Shown here: piece after piece, positions 57,057-64,000 of the stretch
Numbering within the stretch: the first letter of the stretch is position 1
Layout: every line of letters begins with the position of its first letter
Assembly (NCBI RefSeq): GCF_028369295.1
Contig: NZ_JAQMYP010000037.1
Coordinates: 1-64,000 of the forward strand
DNA: 64,000 nucleotides
DNA from: Streptomyces sp. HD
GTDB taxonomy: Bacteria; Actinomycetota; Actinomycetes; Streptomycetales; Streptomycetaceae
Direction: 5' to 3'
Program-made: the position numbers and the translations under genes
The notes under the pieces: model-generated
Seen by the model: only the letters and a program-made list of their open reading frames with translations
What the model was told of the DNA's origin: nothing
Database searches by the model: none

Positions 57057-58415
57057 ATGGGCTTCGCCGACGATCATCTGATTCCGCTGGTCGACACCGG
57101 CCTCGGCAACAGCGCCTATCTCGTCGACCTGGGCGACGGCCGCGCCCTGGCGGTGGACGCGAGCCGTGATCTGCGGGCCCTGCGCGCCGAGGCCGGGCGG
57201 CGGGGGCTGACCGTCGCCTTCGCCGCCGACACGCATCTGCACGCCGACTTCCTCACCGGCGCGCTCCAGCTCGCCGCCGACGACGGGGCGACGGTGCTGG
57301 CCTCCGCCGCCGGGCGGCGCGCCTTCGAGCACCGGGCCCTGTCGGACGGCGACGAGGTGGACCTGGGCGGCCTGACCCTGCGCGCGCTGGCCACCCCCGG
57401 TCACACGGACGAGCACCTGTCGTTCCTGCTCCTGGACGGCGCACGGGAGTTGGGGGTCTTCACCGGCGGTTCGCTGATCGTCGGCTCGGCCGCCCGCACC
57501 GATCTGCTGGGCGCCGCCCGCGCGCAGGAGCTCGCCCGCGCCCAGTACCGCTCCCTGCGGCGGCTGGCCGAGCTCCCGGACGGGACGGCCGTCTGGCCCA
57601 CGCACGGCGCCGGTTCCTTCTGCTCCGCCCCGCCGGGCGCCGAGCGCACCACGACCATCGGCGCCCAGAAGCGGGCCAACGCCCTGCTCGCCGCGCCGGA
57701 CGAGGACAGCTTCGTACGGGAACTGCTCGGCAGCCTCGGGTCCTACCCCGCGTACTTCGACCGGCTGGCCGAGGTCAACCGGCTGGGTCCTGCGGTCCTC
57801 GGCGCGACGCCCGCGCTACCCGCGCTGCCGCCCGCCGAAGTGCGTCGGCTGCTCGGCGAGGGTGCGCAGATCGTCGATGTCCGACGCGTCCGGGACTTCG
57901 CCGCCGGTCACATACCCGGCGCCCTCTCGGTCCATCTGCGGGACCAGTTCGCCACCTGGCTGGGCTGGCTGCTGCCCGGCGACAGCCCGCTCGTCTTCGT
58001 CACGGCGCCCGGCCAGGATCTCGCCGAACTCACCTGGCAGGCCCTGAAGATCGGGTACGAGCGGCTGTGCGGGCACCTGACCATGGACGCCTGGACGGCC
58101 GACGGCGGCGCCCAGGAGACCGTCGACCTCGTGGCGGCCGACCGCGTCGGCGACCGCCGCGTGCTCGACGTGCGCCAGCGGTCCGAGTGGGACTCCGGGC
58201 ACATTCCCGGCGCCGTCGGCATCGAGCTGGGCGATCTGGAAGGCCGTACGGACGAGGCGCCGTCGAGCGCCCTGGTGCACTGCGCCCACGGGGAGCGGGC
58301 GATGACCGCCGCCAGCCTCCTGCAGCGCACCGGCCACCATGACGTCGCCGTCCTCAAGGGCGGCCCCGACGACTGGGCCCGGGTCACCGGCCACCGCCTC
58401 CAGGAGGGTGCGTGA
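57057..58415 (+). CDS. Metallo-beta-lactamase/rhodanese fusion, persulfide dioxygenase-like
   Basis: A 452-residue protein. The N-terminal MBL domain has THLHADFLTG (H60, H62, D64; the usual following His is Phe) and TPGHTDEHLSFLLL, as in ETHE1/BLH-like persulfide-processing enzymes. Two rhodanese domains follow: the first (about 265-345) lacks the catalytic Cys (VFVTAPGQDLAELT), the second (about 360-450) has it in LVHCAHGERAM. It should oxidise or transfer sulfane sulfur. ATG 57057 follows GTGGAGGACCCC; in-frame starts at 57003 and 57018 are weaker. It is coupled to the MFS gene by GTGA. Confidence 0.82.
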   Translation: MGFADDHLIPLVDTGLGNSAYLVDLGDGRALAVDASRDLRALRAEAGRRGLTVAFAADTHLHADFLTGALQLAADDGATVLASAAGRRAFEHRALSDGDEVDLGGLTLRALATPGHTDEHLSFLLLDGARELGVFTGGSLIVGSAARTDLLGAARAQELARAQYRSLRRLAELPDGTAVWPTHGAGSFCSAPPGAERTTTIGAQKRANALLAAPDEDSFVRELLGSLGSYPAYFDRLAEVNRLGPAVLGATPALPALPPAEVRRLLGEGAQIVDVRRVRDFAAGHIPGALSVHLRDQFATWLGWLLPGDSPLVFVTAPGQDLAELTWQALKIGYERLCGHLTMDAWTADGGAQETVDLVAADRVGDRRVLDVRQRSEWDSGHIPGAVGIELGDLEGRTDEAPSSALVHCAHGERAMTAASLLQRTGHHDVAVLKGGPDDWARVTGHRLQEGA

Positions 58416-59689
58416 CCCCGCACGCCGACGCCCGGGCCGTACGGCTCGGGCTGCGCGCCAACCTGGCCCAGTTCGCTCTGCTCGTCCTCGTCAACGCGCT
58501 GGTCGGCGGCATGCTCGGCCAGGAGCGCACGGTGCTGCCGCTGCTCGCCGACCAGGTCTTCCGGCTGTCCGCCTACACGGCCGCCCTCACCTACATCCTG
58601 GCGTTCGGCGCGACGAAGGCGGTGACCAACTTCTTCGCGGGCACCCTCTGCGACCGGTACGGCCGCAGACCGGTGCTGATCGCCGGGTGGCTGGTCGCGC
58701 TGCCCGTGCCGGCGATGCTGGCGTGGGGTCCGTCCTGGGGATGGATCGTCGCCGCGAACGTCCTGCTGGGTGTCAACCAGGGCCTGACCTGGTCCACCAC
58801 GGTCATCATGAAGATCGACCTGGCCGGCCCGGAGCGGCGGGGCCTGGCGATGGGCCTCAACGAGGCCGCCGGATACGGCGCGGTGGCGGCCACGGCGATG
58901 GCCACGGGCGCGATCGCCGAGCACGCCGGGCTGCGCCCCGAGCCGTTCCTGCTGGGCGCCGCGTATCTCGTCGTAGGCCTGGGCCTGTCCGTGTTCGCCG
59001 TCCGCGAGACCCGCGGGCACGCCCGCGCGGAGGCCGCGCTGCATCCCGTACAGGCGCCGGAGGAACGGGAGTTGACGACGGCCCGGATCGCCCGCCGCAC
59101 CAGTCTGACCGACAAGGCGCTCTCGGCCGCCAGCCAGGCGGGCCTGGTCAACAACCTCAACGACGCGCTCGCCTGGGGCGTCTTCCCGCTGCTGTTCGCC
59201 GCGCATGGTTTGTCGGTGGCGGAGATCGGCGTGCTGGCGGCGCTGTATCCGGCGGTGTGGGGTGCGGGCCAGTTGGTCACCGGCTGGTGGTCGGACCACA
59301 TCGGCCGGAAACCGCTGATCACGGCGGGCATGCTGCTCCAGGCGGCCGCGATCGGCCTGGTCGCCGAGGGGACCACGTTCACGGTGTGGGCCGTCGCTCA
59401 GATCCTTCTCGGTATCGGAACGGCGCTGGTCTATCCGACGCTGCTCGCAGTCATCGGCGATGTCGCCCATCCGGCCTGGCGGGCCCGCGCGGTCGGCGTG
59501 TACCGCCTGTGGCGCGACGGGGGCTTCGCGGTCGGGGCGCTGCTCTCGGGAGTCCTGGCCGACACGTACGGGCTGACCCCGGCGATCTGGACGGTCGCGG
59601 CACTGACGGCCGCTTCGGGCCTGGTGGTGGCGGTGCGCATGTACGAGACGCGGGGTTCGGTGACGCCCCGGACCGAAGCGGCGCCTTAG
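58412..59689 (+). CDS. MFS transporter
   Basis: A 425-residue major-facilitator protein with 12 predicted hydrophobic segments. The MFS signature loop between helices 2 and 3 is FAGTLCDRYGRRPVL and its second-half counterpart is TGWWSDHIGRKPLI; a Leu/Ala-rich central loop lies near 205-235. Its GTG start overlaps the stop of the persulfide-type enzyme and it falls under the same repressor, so export of a sulfur oxyanion or related compound is a reasonable guess. The stop overlaps the convergent hydrolase gene by 4 nt. Confidence 0.85.
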   Translation: MTPHADARAVRLGLRANLAQFALLVLVNALVGGMLGQERTVLPLLADQVFRLSAYTAALTYILAFGATKAVTNFFAGTLCDRYGRRPVLIAGWLVALPVPAMLAWGPSWGWIVAANVLLGVNQGLTWSTTVIMKIDLAGPERRGLAMGLNEAAGYGAVAATAMATGAIAEHAGLRPEPFLLGAAYLVVGLGLSVFAVRETRGHARAEAALHPVQAPEERELTTARIARRTSLTDKALSAASQAGLVNNLNDALAWGVFPLLFAAHGLSVAEIGVLAALYPAVWGAGQLVTGWWSDHIGRKPLITAGMLLQAAAIGLVAEGTTFTVWAVAQILLGIGTALVYPTLLAVIGDVAHPAWRARAVGVYRLWRDGGFAVGALLSGVLADTYGLTPAIWTVAALTAASGLVVAVRMYETRGSVTPRTEAAP

Positions 59690-60525
59690 GCCAGGTCCAG
59701 GTCGGCACGGAACAGGTCGTGGTCCGAGGCCTCGGTCTGATGCACGGCGTGCTCAAGCGGGGCGATGCCGCGCAGGAACACGTAGTCGAACTTGGTCTGC
59801 CAGTCGGTGGTCGTCTCGCAGGTGCCGGTCTGCGAGGAACGGCACTGGGGGTCCGCGTCCGTGGCCAGTGCCCACATCCCGTCGAGTTCGGGGGCGTCGG
59901 GCACGGCGTTGAAGTCGCCGAGGACGATCGCGCGGTCCTGCCGGGCGACTTCCTTGGCGAGTACGCCGACCTGCCGTGCTCGGACCGCCTCTTGACGTCG
60001 ATGGGCGAGGTGCGTGTTGAAGACGCGGACGGACTGTCCGCCCACCTTGGTGGTGACCGCCATGTACCCGCGGTCCTCGGATCCGCCGTCGGGGTATTCC
60101 GCGGCCACATGGCCGGTCATCGGTGCCGCCGAGAGGATGGCCTGGCCGTAGGCCCCGGGATTCCACGGCACTCCCCCGCAGCGGCCCCAATTCCGCAGAA
60201 CCGTCCCGTACTCGACGTGGTAGACGAGCCCGTGCAGGTTCTCCAGATGGTCCCGGATCCTCTCGACGTCCCGCACGCACGCTTCCTGCAGGCCGATGAC
60301 CTGGGGCGCGTACCGGGCGATCTCCGCCGCCCGGTCGACGTTGCTCGTCTCGCAGGGGTTGCAGATGTTCCACGTCATGACCCGGTTCGGTACGACGTCC
60401 TTGACGGCTTCGACGGACCGTGACCGGCCGAAGAGGGGACCCCCCGGTGTACTGGGGCCGACCAGCACCACGCAGGCCACGATCACGGCGCCCGCGAGCA
60501 ATCGCGTGCCACTTCCGAGCACCAT
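59686..60525 (-). CDS. Secreted endonuclease/exonuclease/phosphatase-family protein
   Basis: A 279-residue EEP-superfamily hydrolase. The N-terminus (LLAGAVIVACVVLVG) is a signal peptide or membrane anchor. Family motifs are MTWNICNP, IGLQEAC, NTHLAHRR, VLGDFNAVPD and the terminal catalytic SDHDLF. Members include DNases, sphingomyelinases and inositol phosphatases; the target is unknown. ATG 60525 is preceded by GAGGAGG. Cysteines at NPCETSN, EACVR and CGG suggest disulphides in the exported protein. Confidence 0.82.
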   Translation of the reverse strand: MVLGSGTRLLAGAVIVACVVLVGPSTPGGPLFGRSRSVEAVKDVVPNRVMTWNICNPCETSNVDRAAEIARYAPQVIGLQEACVRDVERIRDHLENLHGLVYHVEYGTVLRNWGRCGGVPWNPGAYGQAILSAAPMTGHVAAEYPDGGSEDRGYMAVTTKVGGQSVRVFNTHLAHRRQEAVRARQVGVLAKEVARQDRAIVLGDFNAVPDAPELDGMWALATDADPQCRSSQTGTCETTTDWQTKFDYVFLRGIAPLEHAVHQTEASDHDLFRADLDLA

Positions 60526-60628
60526 CGCCTCCTCACCGCGGACGACGTCCGCCGCCTCCAGGCACGAGATTATGGGACGGGGCTGTCGGCGCCGCGTGAG
60601 GGCGGCCGGATCCCGGCGGCCTCGGGCG

Positions 60629-61525
60629 TCAGCGAAGCTCCGCACGGAACGCCGCCGGTGTCGTCTCGGTGTGCTGGTGAAAGAACTTGGAGAAGTTCGC
60701 GGCGTCCGGGAACCCGATCGCCGCTCCCACCCGCCCGATCGGCAGGTCCGTGTGGGCGAGCAGCCGCTTCGCCTCCAGGACCACCCGCTTGTCGATGAAC
60801 CCCTTGGGGGTCTCGCCGGTGGCGGCGCGGACCGCGCGGACGAGGGTGCGGCGCGAGTAGCCGAGTTGGTCGGCATAGGCGCTGACGCTGTGGTTGGTGG
60901 CGAAGCCCTGCTCCACCGCGTCCCGGAACAGGGTGAACGTCGTGTCGCCCTGCCGGCGCGCGGCCTCCGCCGAGCTCGCGGCGAGATGAGCCAGGCGCAG
61001 CAGGAACGCCGTCAGCGAGTGGCGCAGGACGGCGGTGTGCAGGCTCAGGGGGAGGGTCGTCGTGTCCTCGTACTCGCTTCGGAGTTGGGCCAGCGACGAC
61101 CGCAGAGCGCTGAGCTGGGCCTCGTCGGGGCGGAGCAGGGGTGGGAGGTCGTAGCGGTAGAGGCCGGTGGCCTCGACCGTGGCGCGCGGCAGGAAACCCG
61201 GCTGCATGGCCAGGACGATCCCCCGGTACTCGCTCGTCCGTGAGAAGCGATGGACCTGGCCGGGGCGGATCCACAGCAGGTCGCCGACGCCCGCCTCGTA
61301 CTCCGTGAAGTCGATCATGTGGCGTACGGGGCCCGCACCGAAGAGCATCACGACGTGGAAGTCGATGCGGTGCACGCGTTCGAGCGGCGCCTCGTCGGCG
61401 TGCCAGGTGTGACCGGTGCCGCCCATCGGGCCGATCTGCATGCCGACGCCGCCGACGCTCAGCTCGACGGGAAAGGGGAAGGTCCTGATCCCTCCGTCGC
61501 CGGCTTCGACCCTTGTGTCCACCAT
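60629..61525 (-). CDS. AraC-family regulator
   Basis: A 298-residue regulator. An N-terminal cupin-like sensor region (about 20-150) has RIDFHVVMLFGAGPVRHMID and GDLLWIRPGQVHRFS. The C-terminal double HTH (about 200-298) has SVSAYADQLGYSRRTLVRAV and LPIGRVGAAIGFPDAANFSK. ATG 61525 is chosen (MVDTRVEAGDGG); its ribosome-binding site is mediocre and an upstream start is possible. It is divergent from transketolase, but a separate AT-rich palindrome lies nearer to that gene. Confidence 0.82.
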   Translation of the reverse strand: MVDTRVEAGDGGIRTFPFPVELSVGGVGMQIGPMGGTGHTWHADEAPLERVHRIDFHVVMLFGAGPVRHMIDFTEYEAGVGDLLWIRPGQVHRFSRTSEYRGIVLAMQPGFLPRATVEATGLYRYDLPPLLRPDEAQLSALRSSLAQLRSEYEDTTTLPLSLHTAVLRHSLTAFLLRLAHLAASSAEAARRQGDTTFTLFRDAVEQGFATNHSVSAYADQLGYSRRTLVRAVRAATGETPKGFIDKRVVLEAKRLLAHTDLPIGRVGAAIGFPDAANFSKFFHQHTETTPAAFRAELR

Positions 61526-61632
61526 GTCCGTCTCGCGCCGTCTCAGTCGTGCGTGGCCCGCGCTCAGCCGTGCGCCGCGCTCCTCGCCGTGTCCCACTTT
61601 CACCACAGCCTGACACACGTGGACCTTCCCTC

Positions 61633-61651
61633 GTAAAAGTCAGACTTTTAC
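61633..61651. promoter_or_regulatory. 19-bp perfect palindrome upstream of transketolase
   Basis: GTAAAAGTC-A-GACTTTTAC is perfectly symmetric and strikingly AT-rich for this genome, 51 nt upstream of the transketolase start. It is a strong operator candidate, either for the adjacent AraC protein (though AraC sites are usually direct repeats) or for an unlinked dimeric regulator of pentose-phosphate genes. Confidence 0.65.
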
Positions 61652-61702
61652 TTTTGAACGCGTTGGACCAGCCACTTCGCTCCGATCGAGGACTTTTTGA
61701 AG

Positions 61703-63796
61703 ATGAGCACGCAGACACCGGACAGCTTCGAATGGACCGAACTCGACCGGCGTGCCGTCGACACGGCCCGCCTTCTCGCGGCCGATGCCGTGCAGAAGGT
61801 CGGCAACGGGCACCCGGGCACCGCGATGAGCCTCGCCCCGGCCGCGTACACGATCTTTCAGAAGGTGATGCGTCACGATCCCGCCGATCCCGAGTGGACC
61901 GGACGGGATCGTTTCGTTCTCTCCCCCGGCCACACCTCGCTGACCCTCTACACCCAACTGTTCCTCGCCGGGTACGAGCTGGAGCTCGACGACCTCAAGG
62001 CCTTCCGGACGCACGGTTCGAAGACGCCGGGTCACCCCGAGTACGGGCACACCGCGGGCGTGGAGACCACCACCGGCCCGCTCGGGCAGGGCGTCGCCAA
62101 CGCCGTCGGCATGGCGATGGCCGCCCGCTACGAGCGCGGTCTGTTCGACCCGGAGGCGCCGGAGGGCGAGTCCCCGTTCGACCACACCATCTGGGCGATC
62201 GTCTCCGACGGCGACCTGGAGGAGGGCGTCTCCGCCGAGGCCTCCTCGCTGGCCGGCCACCAGAAGCTCGGCAACCTGGTCTTCCTGTACGACGACAACC
62301 ACATCTCCATCGAGGGCGACACGGCGACGGCGTTCTCCGAGGACGTGCTGAAGCGGTACGAGGCGTACGGCTGGCACGTGCAGCGGATCGAGCCCGCGCT
62401 GGGCGGCGACATCGACGTCGCCGAGCTGTACGGGGCGCTGCGGGCGGCGCAGGCCGAGACCGAGCGGCCCTCCATCATCGCGATGCGCACGATCATCGCC
62501 TGGCCCGCCCCCAACGCGCAGAACACCGAGGCCTCCCACGGCTCCGCCCTCGGCGCCGAGGAGATCGCCGCCACCAAGCGCATCCTCGGCTTCGACCCGG
62601 AGCGGTCCTTCGAGGTCGCCGACGAGGTCCTCGCGCACAGCCGCCGTGCCCTGGACCGGGGCGCCGAGGCGCACGCCGCCTGGGACAAGCAGCTCGGCAT
62701 CTGGCGCGCCGCCAACCCCGAGCGCGCCCAGCTGTTCGACCGGATCGTCGCCGGTCAGCTGCCCGAGGGCTGGGAGTCCTCGATCCCGGTGTTCGAGGAG
62801 GGCAAGTCGGTCGCCACCCGCGCCGCCTCCGGCAAGGTGCTCCAGGCACTCGGCCCGGTCGTCCCCGAGCTGTGGGGCGGCTCGGCCGACCTGGCCGGCT
62901 CCAACAACACCACCATCGACAAGACGAGTTCGTTCCTGCCGAAGGGCAACCCGCTGCCGGAGGCCGACCCGTACGGCCGCACCGTCCACTTCGGCATCCG
63001 CGAGTTCTCGATGGCCGCGGAGATGAACGGCATCGCGCTGCACGGCAACACCCGTGTCTACGGCGGCACCTTCCTGGTGTTCTCCGACTACATGCGCAAC
63101 GCCGTGCGCATGTCCGCGCTGATGCAGCTGCCGGTGACGTACGTCTGGACGCACGACTCCGTGGGCCTCGGCGAGGACGGCCCGACCCACCAGCCGGTCG
63201 AGCATCTGGCCGCCCTGCGCGCCATCCCGGGACTGAACATCGTCCGCCCCGCCGACGCCAACGAGACGGCTATCGTCTGGGCCGAGATCCTCAAGCGGCA
63301 CTCCACCGACCCCGCCCCGCACGGCCTCGCGCTCACCCGCCAGGGTGTGCCGACGTACGCGCCCAACCCGGATGCGGCGAAGGGCGGTTACGTCCTTCGG
63401 GACTCGTCCACCGGGACGCCCGAGGTCGTTCTCATCGCGACCGGCTCCGAGGTTCAGCTCGCCGTCGCCGCGCGGGAGCGGCTGGAGGCCGAGGGGATCG
63501 GCACCCGGGTGGTGTCGATGCCGTCCGTGGAGTGGTTCGAGGAGCAGCCGCGCGAGTACCGCGAGAGCGTGCTGCCGCCCGCCGTGAAGGCGCGGGTCGC
63601 CGTCGAGGCCGGGATCGGGCTGACCTGGTACCGGTTCGTGGGCGACGCCGGACGCATCGTCTCCCTGGAGCACTTCGGCGCCTCGGCCGACGCGAAGACC
63701 CTGTTCGCCGAGTACGGCTTCACCCCCGAGAACGTGGCCGCCGCCGCCCGGGCTGCATTGAATTCGACTACGAGGCTTGCCGCCGCCCGCGGTTGA
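61703..63796 (+). CDS. tkt: Transketolase
   Basis: A 697-residue full-length transketolase. Features are VGNGHPGTAMSLAPAAY with the catalytic-site His near 37, GPLGQGVANAVGMAMAARYE, the thiamine-diphosphate/metal motif SDGDLEEGVSAEASSLAGHQ (about 168-188), DDNHISIEG, and the pyrimidine-domain Glu region FGIREFSMAAEMNGIALHGN. It moves two-carbon units in the pentose phosphate pathway. ATG 61703 matches the conserved family start. Transaldolase follows 18 nt after its stop, the usual actinobacterial tkt-tal order. Confidence 0.92.
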   Translation: MSTQTPDSFEWTELDRRAVDTARLLAADAVQKVGNGHPGTAMSLAPAAYTIFQKVMRHDPADPEWTGRDRFVLSPGHTSLTLYTQLFLAGYELELDDLKAFRTHGSKTPGHPEYGHTAGVETTTGPLGQGVANAVGMAMAARYERGLFDPEAPEGESPFDHTIWAIVSDGDLEEGVSAEASSLAGHQKLGNLVFLYDDNHISIEGDTATAFSEDVLKRYEAYGWHVQRIEPALGGDIDVAELYGALRAAQAETERPSIIAMRTIIAWPAPNAQNTEASHGSALGAEEIAATKRILGFDPERSFEVADEVLAHSRRALDRGAEAHAAWDKQLGIWRAANPERAQLFDRIVAGQLPEGWESSIPVFEEGKSVATRAASGKVLQALGPVVPELWGGSADLAGSNNTTIDKTSSFLPKGNPLPEADPYGRTVHFGIREFSMAAEMNGIALHGNTRVYGGTFLVFSDYMRNAVRMSALMQLPVTYVWTHDSVGLGEDGPTHQPVEHLAALRAIPGLNIVRPADANETAIVWAEILKRHSTDPAPHGLALTRQGVPTYAPNPDAAKGGYVLRDSSTGTPEVVLIATGSEVQLAVAARERLEAEGIGTRVVSMPSVEWFEEQPREYRESVLPPAVKARVAVEAGIGLTWYRFVGDAGRIVSLEHFGASADAKTLFAEYGFTPENVAAAARAALNSTTRLAAARG

Positions 63797-63814
63797 CCTG
63801 AACGCAGAAAGAAG

Positions 63815-64000
63815 ATGATCACTGTGACCACCGAAGCAACCGCGACCTCGGGCACGCTGAAGCGCCTCGCCGACGAGGGCGTATCGATCTGGCTGGACGA
63901 CCTGTCGCGCAGGCGGATCGAGTCCGGCAACCTCGCCGAACTCGTCGCGGACAAGAACGTCGTGGGCGTCACCACCAACCCGTCCATCTTCCAGGCCGCC
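63815..64000 (+). CDS. tal: Transaldolase, N-terminal part (runs off the window)
   Basis: The first 62 codons of a transaldolase: TLKRLADEGVSIWLDDLSRR, ELVADKNVVGVTTNPSIFQA. The WLDDLSR and VGVTTNPSIF segments are diagnostic of the actinobacterial TalB-like subfamily; the Schiff-base lysine lies beyond the window. ATG 63815 follows AGAAAGAAG; a GTG at 63824 is an alternative. It is co-transcribed with transketolase. Confidence 0.88.
   Translation, partial: MITVTTEATATSGTLKRLADEGVSIWLDDLSRRRIESGNLAELVADKNVVGVTTNPSIFQAA

Noticed and set aside
61640..63673. Minus-strand open frame of 677 codons opposite transketolase
   Set aside because: Pure shadow of a highly conserved transketolase gene; no recognisable domain.

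Overview
The window is high-GC DNA (GTG and TTG starts, ATGA/GTGA stop-start overlaps, almost no TTA codons) from an actinomycete, almost certainly a Streptomyces chromosome. This rests on the MsiK-style sugar transporters without their own ATPase, a DasR-like site at a chitinase, a GerW-type spore protein, Streptomyces-type short repeats and many families typical of the genus. It reads as accessory catabolic and regulatory DNA that runs into core metabolism (transketolase, transaldolase) at the right edge. I saw no rRNA, tRNA, CRISPR array, prophage or intact insertion sequence.

Layout. 0-0.65 kb: broken glycosyltransferase. 0.8-7.3 kb: vanillate-type Rieske monooxygenase and reductase, a PobR/PcaU-like IclR regulator, and a divergent nitrate/taurine-type ABC importer. 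7.3-7.8 kb: a scar of two unrelated gene remnants. 7.75-13.5 kb: trans-4-hydroxy-L-proline catabolism (epimerase, deaminase, three-part D-hydroxyproline dehydrogenase, GntR regulator) sharing a short ATGTCAC motif. 13.6-15.8 kb: an MmyB-like ligand-binding protein divergent from an HTH protein plus IrrE/ImmA-type metallopeptidase pair. 15.8-20.3 kb: alpha/beta hydrolase, Sfp-type phosphopantetheinyl transferase with a metallophosphatase, and an ATP-grasp ligase. 20.5-22.2 kb: secreted GH18 chitinase.

22.2-26.6 kb holds the most unusual locus: three overlapping leftward genes for a STAS-like/GHKL-ATPase-like protein, a large protein with phosphoribosyltransferase motifs, and a nucleoside phosphorylase/nucleosidase. 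The first gene carries the only in-frame TTA (bldA) codon I noticed, and its upstream region holds ten G5 runs spaced at near multiples of one DNA helical turn. I regard this as the best candidate for an undescribed system.

26.6-44 kb is a glycan utilisation locus around a DeoR regulator. Leftward are GH4, GH38 alpha-mannosidase and GH29 alpha-fucosidase; rightward are a PfkB kinase, sugar-binding lipoprotein, two permeases, GH2 beta-galactosidase and two Tat-exported phosphoesterase-like proteins. 44-49.4 kb: acyl-CoA/short-chain catabolic operon (MaoC, acyl-CoA ligase, amidohydrolase, SDR) with MarR and IclR regulators. 49.5-53.8 kb: NarL-type two-component system, a small inverted-repeat element and an MMPL exporter. 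54-55.7 kb: DUF1905 protein and secreted GH16 glucanase with CBM6. 55.8-58.4 kb: GerW-like protein, then an ArsR-rhodanese repressor divergent from a metallo-beta-lactamase/rhodanese sulfur enzyme. 58.4-64 kb: MFS transporter, secreted EEP-family hydrolase, AraC regulator, transketolase and the start of transaldolase.

The genes form several self-contained substrate modules, each with its own regulator and usually with a visible operator-like palindrome in the intergenic region. Strand-asymmetric hairpins separate the convergent units.
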